Positions 54,753-64,000 of a stretch of DNA of 64,000 nt are shown here, one piece after another (within the stretch, counting starts at the first letter, position 1; every line of letters starts with the position of its first letter). Both the position numbers and the translations under genes were made by a program. The stretch comes from Leptobrachium leishanense. Its lineage: Eukaryota; Chordata; Amphibia; Anura; Megophryidae. The stretch is from positions 96,569,204 through 96,633,203 of the forward strand of contig CM019069.1 in the NCBI GenBank assembly GCA_009667805.1. The letters are read 5' to 3'. The notes under the pieces were generated by a model, which was given only the letters and a program-made list of their open reading frames with translations, was not told the DNA's origin and did no database searches.

Positions 54753-55177
54753 GGCTAGGGTCAGACTGAGGCAGTGCGAACGCGCGTTCTGGCGCACTTA
54801 ATCACGGCCGCACTAGCAGCAGATGCCGGGCAATGACAGCCAATATACGAAGTACGGTCGCACAAAAGTCCGGCTGCGCAACGCAAGTGGAAAATGAACG
54901 CATTTTTTCGAGAACGTGAAACCGCAGGTACTGACGTACAGAGTGCGCTGCGTCCGCTAGCGGCGTGTGTGCGTGAATTGGAGACATCAGACGCTGCTAA
55001 TGTCCGGCCAACATAACGTCCAGATGCAAGAAGTGTTTTATTGATGATCCGTACAAAATCACGGACGAAAATGCGCATAGTATGACCACTATCACGTATT
55101 CTGTGAAAAAATGCGTCCATTCGTTCGAACGCACTTTTTCACAGACAACATAAAAATGCGTTCGTCTGACCCTAGCC
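54753..55177. mobile_element. PIF/Harbinger-like MITE, type B, complete
   Basis: Starts GGCTAGGGTCAGACTGAGGC and ends GCGTTCGTCTGACCCTAGCC, with TTA duplicated exactly outside (54750-54752 and 55178-55180). Its interior is the inverse of that at 28028-28422. It is 425 bp. The minus-strand frame 54761-55120 lies inside it and is not a gene. Confidence 0.92.
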
Positions 55178-55180
55178 TTA

Positions 55181-55648
55181 GACTTCACAAGCAGCCGGGT
55201 AGTCTCAGGCCTCAGGACAGTTGCTTCGGGTAACTAAATTTCTGCATTGTTTGGCACAGGCCTATATACTTTCTTCTTTACAGCTTCAACGTTGTTGTAT
55301 TATTTTTTTTGGCTTTAAACTCTTATGTTTGATGTGAATATGTCAGACCCTAATTGAGCAGATATACACATACATTCTGTTTGAACTCCTAGTGACTTTT
55401 GTTTTTGTAATCTTGTGACTCTCAGCCTGTCAGTCCTTATGTCCCATGTCTTGTTTGCTTTTTTTTTACGCGCATTTTTTACAACTGGACACGGCACAGA
55501 AAATACGTGGTCTTAAGATCCCCCAATGATGGCCTAATGTCACTGAGACTAGTTTCCGAATTTGATTGGGGAGAGGGGTCATAGGACACACCTGTATCTG
55601 TAGGCCTGTCAGATCTTTTAATATTCACAATTTTTATTTTGTAAATAA
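55181..55648. other. No gene seen
   Basis: Nothing recognised on either strand. Confidence 0.5.
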
Positions 55649-55668
55649 GTCAGCTTGTATCCAAAATG

Positions 55669-57287
55669 GGAGGGCCTCACAGGGCCACAGGTAATCATCA
55701 GCTAAAGCTCATCATAAGAAAATAATCAAAAGTCAAGTCAACTAAAGACATCGCTTATAATAGGGTGGGGTGAGAGGGGAGAAAAAATAGAACAAGGGGT
55801 TATGGGGCAAAAAGGCCAAAATTGTGCCGTCCCTGGCATGTACCCGTTAGTCCAAAGGACCGCGGGAGACCAAGGGAAACAAATGGCACCAGGCCCGGGT
55901 ACTCGGGGGGCCAAGCCAGACACCAGGCCACGATGGCACTCCCCGAGATGACCCGTATATGCCAAAAAAAAAAAAGAGGGTAGGGGTATCAGCAGAAGTC
56001 ATCAAAAGTGAGAAGTCCTCCGTCGGGAAAAGCGCAACAAAAATGACTGTCCTCAGAAAAGATCTAGAGAGTCTCAAAATGTGGGGTGGGAATTAGCAGG
56101 GGCAATCCCAGCGGGAGATAGAGCCCTGGATACCTAGAGCAGAAATCCCCTCCGCCTGCATCAACAAACAGCAAGGGACCTGGAACAGGCAATGAGTCGC
56201 CCAAAAGACTGAAGCATCCAGTCATCGCCAGCGCAGCCACGAAGCGGGCCATCCAGCCCGGTCTGGTCCTCTGCCGCCTTGTAGATGCCACTGTCAGAAG
56301 CTCGCAGTAAGAGTGCTCGGTATCTCGGTGGACGCATCCGCACCATTCGGACAGCCCACTGGGGGAATTATCTACTTCAGGCCCTCGAAAGGGGACCACC
56401 AGCACTGGGAACACAACCGTCTCGCAGGGCGCACGGGTCACATTCTCATCCCAAATGCCAGGAGTAAGGAGGACTTCAGGGTGCTGGGTCTTCTGAGCCA
56501 ACACCTCACCTGGGTCACCATCCAAATCCCCTCCCTACAGGGCATCAGCAGGAGGCAAGTAGGTCTCAGCGGGGTACTGGGCAGTAGTAACCCCGATCAC
56601 AGCCATCCTCGGGGCCTCTGCCGCCCGAGAGGACTTCAACGTGGCCATTATCCTGCACACTACCCCTTTGGTGACGGGGCCGGCAGCATCTCCCTCTGCC
56701 AACAGTAACAAGCAGGCGTCAAGCCCATAGAGAACAGCACCCTCGCCTCCAGCGGGGGAAGATGGTCCATCTGGTCACCGACTTGCGGGTCTGTCCACCG
56801 TCCCTATAGACCCCTCAGCCAGGGTAGCCAGGGGGCCCTCCGTCTCCGCAGCCCGCATCCAAGTAGAGGACGCCGGGGTTAGGAACGGCGCAGCAATGTA
56901 AGGCAAGGCCCCAAGATGGCCACTGGAGCAACTCTCCGGCCGGGGAACACCCGCGACTTTCGGCCCATGGTTAAGCTGTCTCGTGCATCCGGCACAGGCA
57001 TCCTGGCGGGCATCCCGGCGCGTTAGGCACTGCAACAGGAGCTAGGCAGTAGGCCTCAAGATGGCCACTGGCATCTCAGCCCCACCGCAGCTCGGCCCTG
57101 TAAGGCAGTCTCAACTCTGGAAGGGGGACTGAACGGGCCCCGGACAACTCGATACCGGTGGCCAGCTACCGTTGGATCTCAACGCAGCAGTACAACCGAG
57201 GAAAGAGCCATCAGGAGGTCTCTAAGAGGAGGACATGCGGAGCTCCTTCAAAGCACGTCCGCTCTTGCTGCCAGCCGGCCACGCCCC
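55669..57287 (-). mobile_element. ORF1-only L1 (half-L1), decayed copy
   Basis: The flanks GTCAGCTTGTATCCAAAATG (55649-55668) and GTCAGCTCCAAAATG (57288-57302) look like a target duplication with a 5-bp internal difference. On the minus strand it starts GGGGCGTGGCCGGCTGGC, the same end as the 43109-45099 copy, and ends in the same 3' UTR (GTGGCCCTGTGAGG). ORF1 remnants with frameshifts lie at about 56525-56064, and the 3' UTR repeats the GGCATATACGGGT and GTGCCATCGTGG blocks of the intact copy. ORF2 is absent here too. Confidence 0.8.
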
Positions 57288-57302
57288 GTCAGCTCCAAAA
57301 TG

Positions 57303-57573
57303 TCTGGGGGGGTCAAGGTTCCTGACTCCAGCCTTAATGACTATTCTTGTCGCCAGCGCCACATCTGTGGGAATGTTAAAAAAAGATGTCTGTTTGTCTT
57401 GGCAGCAGATTTGTTGTTTGTTGTTATGGTCCAACACTTGATAGCTGATATTATCATGTTCTGCTTTTCTGCAGGAAAAAAGGCCTTTTCTGCAATCTTT
57501 CCAGATTTGAGCTTGTGCTTTAGAAAAGTTGGATGATTGGGGGGTGTTTGTTTTCCCTGGGGAGTTGGTTTCA

Positions 57574-57604
<31 letters not shown>

Positions 57605-58185
57605 TATTACTGGATAGATAGTTCCTCATTCCAACCCTATTTCCTCTTTACTTTTACTCTTCACACATCCGGTAAATGTAGCCAGAAGAATAAATATCCA
57701 TTAGAATATTATTATTATAGTATTGCAAATCTAGTTCTGTCAATTTTCAAATGACTATAGCCTGTGTGTCCTTTATCTATTGCAATTTCGCTTGCCACTC
57801 ATCCTATTGGCAACTGTCTCTATAGCAGCTTCTCTCTGTCCTATTATACGGACCCTCGAAGGCCCATTTCTTCACTTTGATAGGAGTTGACAGAATTTAG
57901 GTTGTTTGTATCCCATATGAGAGACTTATCTAGGTGCACCTAGTTACCTATGTGACATTTATTACGCTGACTGGAGCCACAGACACTTTTTATTTATTCC
58001 TTGATTTGTCATTATGTTGTTCTGTTTTTTAGTTTCCAATAAAAGTTACATTTTACTTACTATCTCAGTCAATCAATCAATATCCTTTGTTCTATCCATG
58101 TTCCAGGGTTACCCCCATTTCTGTTGCTGGATATTGACTGTCACTATTCCTGCAGGGGTTTTCTTTCACTTATTTACCTTTCTTA
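57303..58185. other. No gene seen
   Basis: An (AT)n tract at 57573-57595 followed by a T-run. Nothing else recognised. Confidence 0.5.
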
Positions 58186-58193
58186 GTATAGAC

Positions 58194-58329
58194 CAGGGGT
58201 CCGCAACCTTGGCTCCCTGATGTTTTGGGAACTACATTTCCCATGTGGCTCAGTCAGCCGAATGGGTGACTGAGCATCTTGGGAGATGCAGTTCCCAAAA
58301 CATCAGGGGGTCAAGGTTGCTGACCCCTG
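58194..58329. mobile_element. Palindromic hAT-type MITE (CCCATGATGC family), copy 2
   Basis: GTATAGAC is duplicated exactly outside (58186-58193 and 58330-58337). The ends CAGGGGTCCGCAACCTTGGC and (inverted) CAGGGGTCAGCAACCTTG match. The 136-bp body is a near-perfect foldback around TTTTGGGAACTACATTTCCC. Confidence 0.95.
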
Positions 58330-58702
58330 GTATAGACCATATATTTCCAATTGCGTGTCCAACACTCCTGCTCTTACTTCTTGCCACCTCAAGTCAAGGC
58401 AAGATCCAAAATATTCCCTATAATCCATCTTGACAAATGACACGTGAAGCGTAGATGTCAGCTGCTTATAATACTAGGAGACCTCTACATATTTTTATAC
58501 CCCCCCCCTCACCTTGTGGTTCATTAAGGTATGCTGCTATAGTTGTGATTGTCTTTGCTTCTTCTTGCGGTCGCGGTTTCAAGTAACACTCCATTGACTT
58601 TCATTTTTGTATTGTATAAACTAATAGGTTTACACTATACAAGCCTTTTAAAAACCATAAAAATTATCCCCCCCCATCTGAAGTTTCCATGTTTGCCATA
58701 CC

Positions 58703-58900
58703 GGCTGGGTGGAGTAGAGGTAACATCACTGCTCTGCGTGGAGAGAGTCCGTGGAGACATGGGTTCGATCCCGATGAGCACCTCTTCAGTAAGTGTCCTT
58801 GGGAAAGACACCTAACGGTACATACTCGCCACCCAGGACATACTTGAAAACAAGAGAAATCTCAATGTAACCTTCCTGGTAAAATCCTTTCTCAAAAAAA
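58703..58900 (+). mobile_element. tRNA-derived SINE with LINE tail, most complete copy
   Basis: The head GGCTGGGTGGAGTAGAGG resembles a tRNA A box region, and GGTTCGATCCC at 58762-58772 is a perfect B box, so the unit could be transcribed by RNA polymerase III. CORE-like GTGTCCTTGGGAAAGACACC follows, then CTAACGGTACATACTCGCC, then the tail GACATACTTGAAAACAAGAG through CTTCCTGGTAAAATCC, then A-rich sequence. The tail is the 3' end of the L2-like LINE at 40947-42250, inverted. Confidence 0.93.
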
Positions 58901-60594
58901 TTAAAATAATATATAATGCCTAAGTGTACGGCTTCTGCATTCTCCCCAGACCAGGAAATAAGTTGGCCAATGAGGAAGCTCAAGTAACATTCTTCCTATT
59001 TGATGGCCTAAATCCTGGACCAGATTATTGTGGAATCCATATTTTATCTGCTTTCGTCTGAAAGCACATTTGCTTTCAGGAAGTTGATTTGCAAATCCAT
59101 GATCTCTTCGCTGTGCATGACACCACCAGAAAGGGCACCTATACCAGAAAACCTAATCTGCCCATGATATTATAGATGAATGAAGGGTTAGGCTGAACAA
59201 AATAATTTCTATTACATAGTATGACCCTGCATGCAGGATGACAAACCAGGAACCACCTCCACCACGCCTTGTGCAAGCACCTAGATTGGAGTGTGCATGC
59301 AAATAAATTCACTTTGCTTGGTAACCATATCCTTATCTGTACACTTTAATCCCTGCAAAAGTAACAGTCGGCATTGGTGATACCGTCTGAAAGTAGCCTC
59401 ATGTTTATTACCTCCTTATCTCTCCAATAAGTCTCATTGCATGGAGATCTTTTAAAGAGAACATACTTTACATAGTCCATACAGGTCTACTTCTTCAGGA
59501 GTGTCTGTGAACTTAACACACACAGTTTTTTATTACGGGTAGTAAAGCAAAGGTCTCTAGTTATGGCATTCTGCAAAGATCTTATCAGTACTGCTCTCCA
59601 GAATGAGTCCATCTCTCGCATCTTTTGCCTGTGCTCCGGCGTTGTCAGTTTTCCTGCGTAGCCTCTCCTCATTCTGACGACGTCAGTTCTGCACCATGCA
59701 TGATTTTTCCCTTGGCTGTCATATGGCTCTGGATGCTGCTTCAGTTATTTATGATTTTACCATCCGTCACTCCAAACCAGGCTCTAGCCACATGCAAGCA
59801 GTTCTAACACATAATGATCAACTCCGATGCCTTTCCCTTTAAAAATCCAGAGGTCCTTTCCTTTGGTTCCCTGTTGTGGTTCTTGCTGTGCAGACCCAGA
59901 TGCGTTCTCTGATCCGCTACTGATTTTCTTTTACTGACCTGAACCAGTTACTTGACTCTCTTGTTGTGTGAAATCCCGACATTGCTTTTGTTCTCTCGTT
60001 CTGTGTACGTCTTATTCTCTAGTTTAGTCTTCTAGTAATTATGGTTATATTGACCATTCCAAGAATCGGTGTAGAGCCTAGTCCTGGTAGGTTTTTCCTG
60101 AAGGGTAATACAGCATGCCCTATTTGTAGCTAATCTGAGTCATCAAGGATGGATAAAGTTGATGTCGGTGCCCAACCATGTTGGGTTTTCTCTTTTCCCC
60201 TTTCAAAAAATGAGCTCTCTATCCTTGGTGTGAGGATCCAGTAAATGGCATTTATGCATGAGCTCGAGTCATGTATTGCTCCTCTGTGCATTGGCAACCC
60301 AACATACCCATTTTCTGTACATCATGACTGTCCACCAGGGATGAAAAATGTTTCTTTGGTGTACCCCAAATTTTTGCTTTCTCCCTTGAAAAAAAAAAAG
60401 TGAAACCACTGAGGACAACCAAAACCCCCAAGAAAATATTTGCAGAATATATGACATCTCGGTCATCATTAGTCCTGTGGGCAGCCCAACATGCAGATTT
60501 CTGGCTTCAGTGAGCCATCACCAGGGATGAAAACCCATTTTTTGTTGTTAGTCTGGTCCTTTTATCTCCTACTACATTTGTATACACTCCATTG
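58901..60594. other. No gene seen
   Basis: Nothing recognised on either strand; an A-run lies at 60389-60400. Confidence 0.5.
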
Positions 60595-60602
60595 CTTTAC
60601 GG

Positions 60603-60738
60603 CAGGGGTGGGCACTTGCGGCCCTCCAGATGTTTTGAAACTACATTTCCCGTGATGCTCGGCTGCTCAATAGGTTTGTAGAGCCTCAAGGGAAATGTAG
60701 TTTCAAAACAACTGGAGGGCCGCAAGTGCCCACCCCTG
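60603..60738. mobile_element. Palindromic hAT-type MITE (CCCATGATGC family), copy 3
   Basis: The ends CAGGGGTGGGCACTTGCGGC and their inverse are nearly perfect, with TTTTGAAACTACATTTCCCG inside. Flanks CTTTACGG and CTTGAAGG match at 6 of 8 positions. The body is 136 bp. Confidence 0.93.
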
Positions 60739-60746
60739 CTTGAAGG

Positions 60747-61730
60747 CATGCTCTACTAACGCAATTAACGACGTACAGCAGAGGTTAACAAACCCAGGAG
60801 CCAGGTAATTGCTGGTACCTAGACTTTTACCTCTGGCTCATAACATCGGGATTATTTTCCAATAATCTGAGAGCTACATTCAATACGTGACTCCAGAATA
60901 ATTGTATGTGGCTCCTTCGTTTCCATGTTTGCTCTTAACGTTGATATAAAGTTGTCATGCTCTGACATTACAGTAGAAAGCCTTTTATTATTGTCACTCT
61001 TGAATTGCCGTAGCGGACATGCTTTCAAGACTGCAATATTATACTTAATGTGATATTACAATATATATATTATCCTTGTATTGCATTATACGGTTTGTCA
61101 AATTGGTCCAATGCGGACTCCCTTACCTGCACATTTTATTGTGTTCTTTATGGTTTTAAGGATGATTCACAACCTTGTGATGAGGTAATCTAGCACAGCC
61201 TCTTCCCAGGAGCACACAGCATAAAACCGTTCCCTCCTGTCTGAAGCTGTCATTTCACTTATGTAATCACTTTGGCTTTCTTTCTGTTTGTCTCCCGTCA
61301 TGTTTGCAGAGCGGGTGTGATAGGTGACACATATACCTTTATGCACACAATACACTGACCATCTCTTGGTGTACATAGTGGGTGCACTGTCACATGCGGG
61401 TGTGTACACAACTTGGCCATGTTCTTGTTTCCTTACTGGCAGGATCTCTTGCTGAAAGGATTTTATCTGCAATCCGTTCAGATAACATTGTTCCTGAATT
61501 TGAAATTGAGCAGGACCCATCAACAGTTCATTTAATAACCTTTCTCCTTTAGAAAAACATAATCTCCCATAGTTGACGATTCCTTCCGAAGGGAGACATG
61601 TTGTCGATCCCACGCATAATCATTTCTTTTTTTGCCAGGTAAAGCTGATTGCAGTTAGTTTCTGTTGATGTAAATCTTGAAAGCACAATTTTTTTCCATG
61701 AAAGCCAAATAGCAATGTCTCTTTTCCTTC
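60747..61730. other. No gene recognised
   Basis: The minus strand has an open frame of 148 residues at 61167-61613, but it shows no motif, signal or composition I can place, so I do not call it. Confidence 0.4.
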
Positions 61731-61733
61731 TGA

Positions 61734-62101
61734 GGCCGGGTGCACACTAGGCGTTTCTTCTGCGCACTAGCACGCATTATGACGCTCCTTTTGACGTGCG
61801 TTGTAGCATAGAATTACACGGATAGAGAAGAACACATGCAGTACGCGCATAACGCAAGCTGAAGACGTCCGTCATGGAAACACCAAAGCTGTTGCGCTAG
61901 GATTGACGCGACGTTGGCCGCGTGCTGAACGTCAAATGTCAAATGCCCAGCTTCTTTTCTTTCATTCAACTTAAATTCTGTTTTTAGGACGTGCGTCAAA
62001 ATTAACGCATCGTCTGGCATCTACCACCTCTTCCGTCATAAAGTGCGTCCTTTTTAACACACGCTAGTGTGCCGAAGAAAACGCCTAGTGTGCACCCGGC
62101 C
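61734..62101. mobile_element. Harbinger-like MITE, GGCCGGGTGCACACTAGGCG type
   Basis: Left GGCCGGGTGCACACTAGGCG and right CGCCTAGTGTGCACCCGGCC are perfect inverted repeats, with TGA duplicated outside (61731-61733 and 62102-62104). It is 368 bp, with interior blocks of GACGTGCGTTGTAGCATAGA type. It is a different family from types A and B but has the same 3-bp duplication and similar layout. Confidence 0.92.
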
Positions 62102-62104
62102 TGA

Positions 62105-62776
62105 ATGTTAATGTTCTGTTAAAACGTGACTTGATAACATTGGATGGATTATTAGAATTGTTTGAAATCGTGTTCGATCTCACCGGTCAACTCTTCATGG
62201 AGTGGAAGAATAATAATGGAAGTGTTGAGAGGTCATGGCCTGGTGTTGGTGGAAAAACCAATTATTGACTTCTTTGCAATAAATCGCCTCTTTCAACCAT
62301 GCATGGATCATCACATCTTGGCAGCTACAGTCAGATGGAGAAAACTTGACATTGGACAGTTCATTTAAAAGATGTGTCATCATGTTTTCCGATCTATAAT
62401 GTTCAGTAGAAGGGTTGCCCTCATAACGCACTGTACACTACAGGATGTACTACTGGTCTGTAGTAAATATTGTGTGACACAGCGGGTGGGAGAGGGACTG
62501 ATGGCACACATCCAGGGCGAGTTCTTAACCTCATGCATCCATTCCTAAGGACGGGGACTTGATAATAGATTATTTTGAAAGTGGAAATGTGGAACCTTGA
62601 TTGGATGAACATAATCACCACTGGTTTAAATCCCTTAAAATGCACTGAAAAAAATCTACACGGCAGCTCGCCAGGTAACTTCCAGTGCGATCGAATACTG
62701 TAAGGTCAAAAATCGATCAGTTTGAAAAACAACAATACTATAACGTACATTTTAGCAAGTAATGCAGCTGCCTAAG
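62105..62776. other. No gene seen
   Basis: Nothing recognised on either strand. Confidence 0.5.
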
Positions 62777-62784
62777 CTGTAATT

Positions 62785-62932
62785 CAAGGGTCCTCAAGGG
62801 TCCACACCTTTGACTCTGGAGATTCTTTGGATCTACGTCCCCCATGATGCTCAGCCACTTATTAGTTTGGCACTGACTCATGGGAAATTTAGTTGCAAAA
62901 CATCTGGAGGGGTCAAGTTTGTTGACCCCCTG
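62785..62932. mobile_element. Palindromic hAT-type MITE (CCCATGATGC family), copy 4
   Basis: CTGTAATT is duplicated exactly outside (62777-62784 and 62933-62940). The body is diverged from the family (CCCCCATGATGCTCAGCCAC, AAAACATCTGGAGGGGTCAA). Confidence 0.88.
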
Positions 62933-62940
62933 CTGTAATT

Positions 62941-63800
62941 TAGTTAAACTCTAGCATTTTACATTGTTGTGGAGGAAGGCGTATGTCCCCTCCTTTTCAC
63001 CCCACTGGCCACTGTGACAACGCTTCAAAGCAGAGTAATTCACCCCCACCTGGAAGGCGATCGGCCGACAGCATCAGTTTGAATTTCCTGCCTTTGGTGG
63101 TTGAGCGGAGTCAAAATGATGTCTGCAAGCTATTTCATGTTGATCTCACATGAGGTGTTGGCTGGTTAAAAAATAAATGTTCAACCGGCCAATTGTTAAT
63201 GTCTCTAAATCCTGACGGACTGTGCTTGTCCTGTGGGAGCTGATTGCCAAGGACCTAGCTGCCACAAGACTGGAGAGACTGTGGGGCTGGAGAACAAGTA
63301 CGTTTTAACACTCCAGGCAAAATAAAACCGGATTATGATCAGCAGGCGATAATAATTAACCCCTCGCTCATTTTTCCCACTCCTTTTTTTTTTTTTTCCT
63401 AGTGCCCCTTCAAACCATCGGAGCAGGGAATTTTTTTTTTTTTTTTTTTTTTTTTAGCAGGTTTTTTTGGGTGTTTTTTTTTTTTTTTTTTTTTTTTTTG
63501 CAGTTTCCCTTCCCCAGTGTATATTGTAAAACACTGCAGAAAACGATAGCTGTAAATAGGTGTCAATAAAGCTAATGCTAATCAGATTAACTGCTGGGTT
63601 TCATTCAGACTATTGGAGCGCATCCGTTATCCGTGGAGCCATACTCATAGAGCAGTAATGCTTAGAATGTGTTTTATTTAAAAGAAAATAAAGTGTGTGT
63701 TTTTTGGTTTTTTTTGCCTGCTTAGCCAACCCGCATGTATAAGCCAACCCAGCAAACAAAAAATGACGCGCCTTCCACAATGCTACAGATCTCGTAAAAC
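62941..63800. other. Two long T-runs; no gene seen
   Basis: T-runs at 63431-63455 and 63474-63499 are each followed within a few bases by AG or CAG. Nothing coding was recognised. Confidence 0.5.
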
Positions 63801-63935
63801 TGCGATTGCGAATCTTGACGCCCCAGAGGCTTCCGAACGACATGTCTCATGATGCTTAGTCACAATATACTCTGGCAGCGCATCATGGGACATGTATTTC
63901 AGAAACCTCTGGGTGCCAAGGTTCGCCATCACGAT
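63801..63935. mobile_element. Palindromic hAT-type MITE (CCCATGATGC family), copy 5
   Basis: GCGAATCTTGACGCCCCAGA answers TCTGGGTGCCAAGGTTCGC, around ATGTCTCATGATGCTTAGTC. Boundaries are approximate and no clear target duplication is seen. Confidence 0.75.
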
Positions 63936-64000
63936 CAAGATGCATTCCTTCCAGATGTTTTATGTCACTTATACATTTATACTGTTTCAAGCTCTCATAC

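Noticed and set aside
58703..58775. tRNA gene suggested by the B box GGTTCGATCCC
   Set aside because: No cloverleaf can be completed; the sequence is the head of a SINE with CORE and LINE-tail segments attached.
61167..61613. 148-residue minus-strand frame
   Set aside because: No family motif, no splice or start context, and frames of this size are expected by chance in 64 kb.
63431..63503. Splice acceptor sites after long T-runs
   Set aside because: T-runs followed by CAG look like acceptors, but no open or conserved sequence follows them.

Overview
This window looks like vertebrate nuclear DNA, most likely from an anuran amphibian. That rests on an A+T-rich background packed with nested DNA transposons (hAT, PIF/Harbinger and TTAA-target types), Tx1-like L1, CR1 and L2-like LINEs, and CORE-type tRNA SINEs. 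I cannot name the species. There are no bacterial-style genes, operons or CRISPR arrays. Family names below come from remembered protein motifs and from terminal repeats and target-site duplications (TSDs) read in the sequence, not from a search.

Only one piece of host coding sequence is supported: bases 51045-51165 (+), an initiating exon whose 40 codons match the N-terminus of the SRF coactivator MRTFB (MKL2), followed by a phase-1 GT donor. The window is therefore probably the upstream region and first intron(s) of MRTFB. The second gene-derived feature is an old processed pseudogene of importin beta-1 (KPNB1) on the minus strand at about 7968-11877. It has no introns, many stops and frameshifts, and is split by at least three later insertions.

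Layout. 1-7.4 kb: end of a Harbinger MITE, hAT MITEs, a TA-target MITE, and a CR1 LINE (minus) split by a 1.2-kb hAT-like element that itself holds a repeat-bearing hAT fragment. 8-11.9 kb: the KPNB1 retrocopy. 13.8-14.5 kb: CORE-SINEs. 15.3-17.3 kb: hAT pieces. 18.2-23.5 kb: two Tx1-like L1 ORF2 remnants (+). 23.5-27.6 kb: two hAT elements 32 bp apart, the second holding a Harbinger element that holds a palindromic MITE, plus a nine-copy 17-bp array. 28-36 kb: mostly unrecognised, with MITEs. 36.96-38.53 kb: a hAT element with a 36-bp VNTR and long GC-rich hairpins, abutting a TTAA MITE. 40-42.3 kb: a nested MITE, then an L2-like LINE with an open reverse transcriptase frame. 42.8-45.3 kb: a MITE invaded by an ORF1-only L1 with an intact ORF1. 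46.8-64 kb: the MRTFB exon, SINEs, a second ORF1-only L1 (decayed), and a cluster of small palindromic hAT MITEs.

The most notable observations are an ORF1-only L1 lineage (two copies, each bounded by TSDs), a tRNA SINE sharing its 3' tail with a LINE in the same window, and a hAT family carrying a VNTR plus hairpins studded with consensus 5' splice sites.
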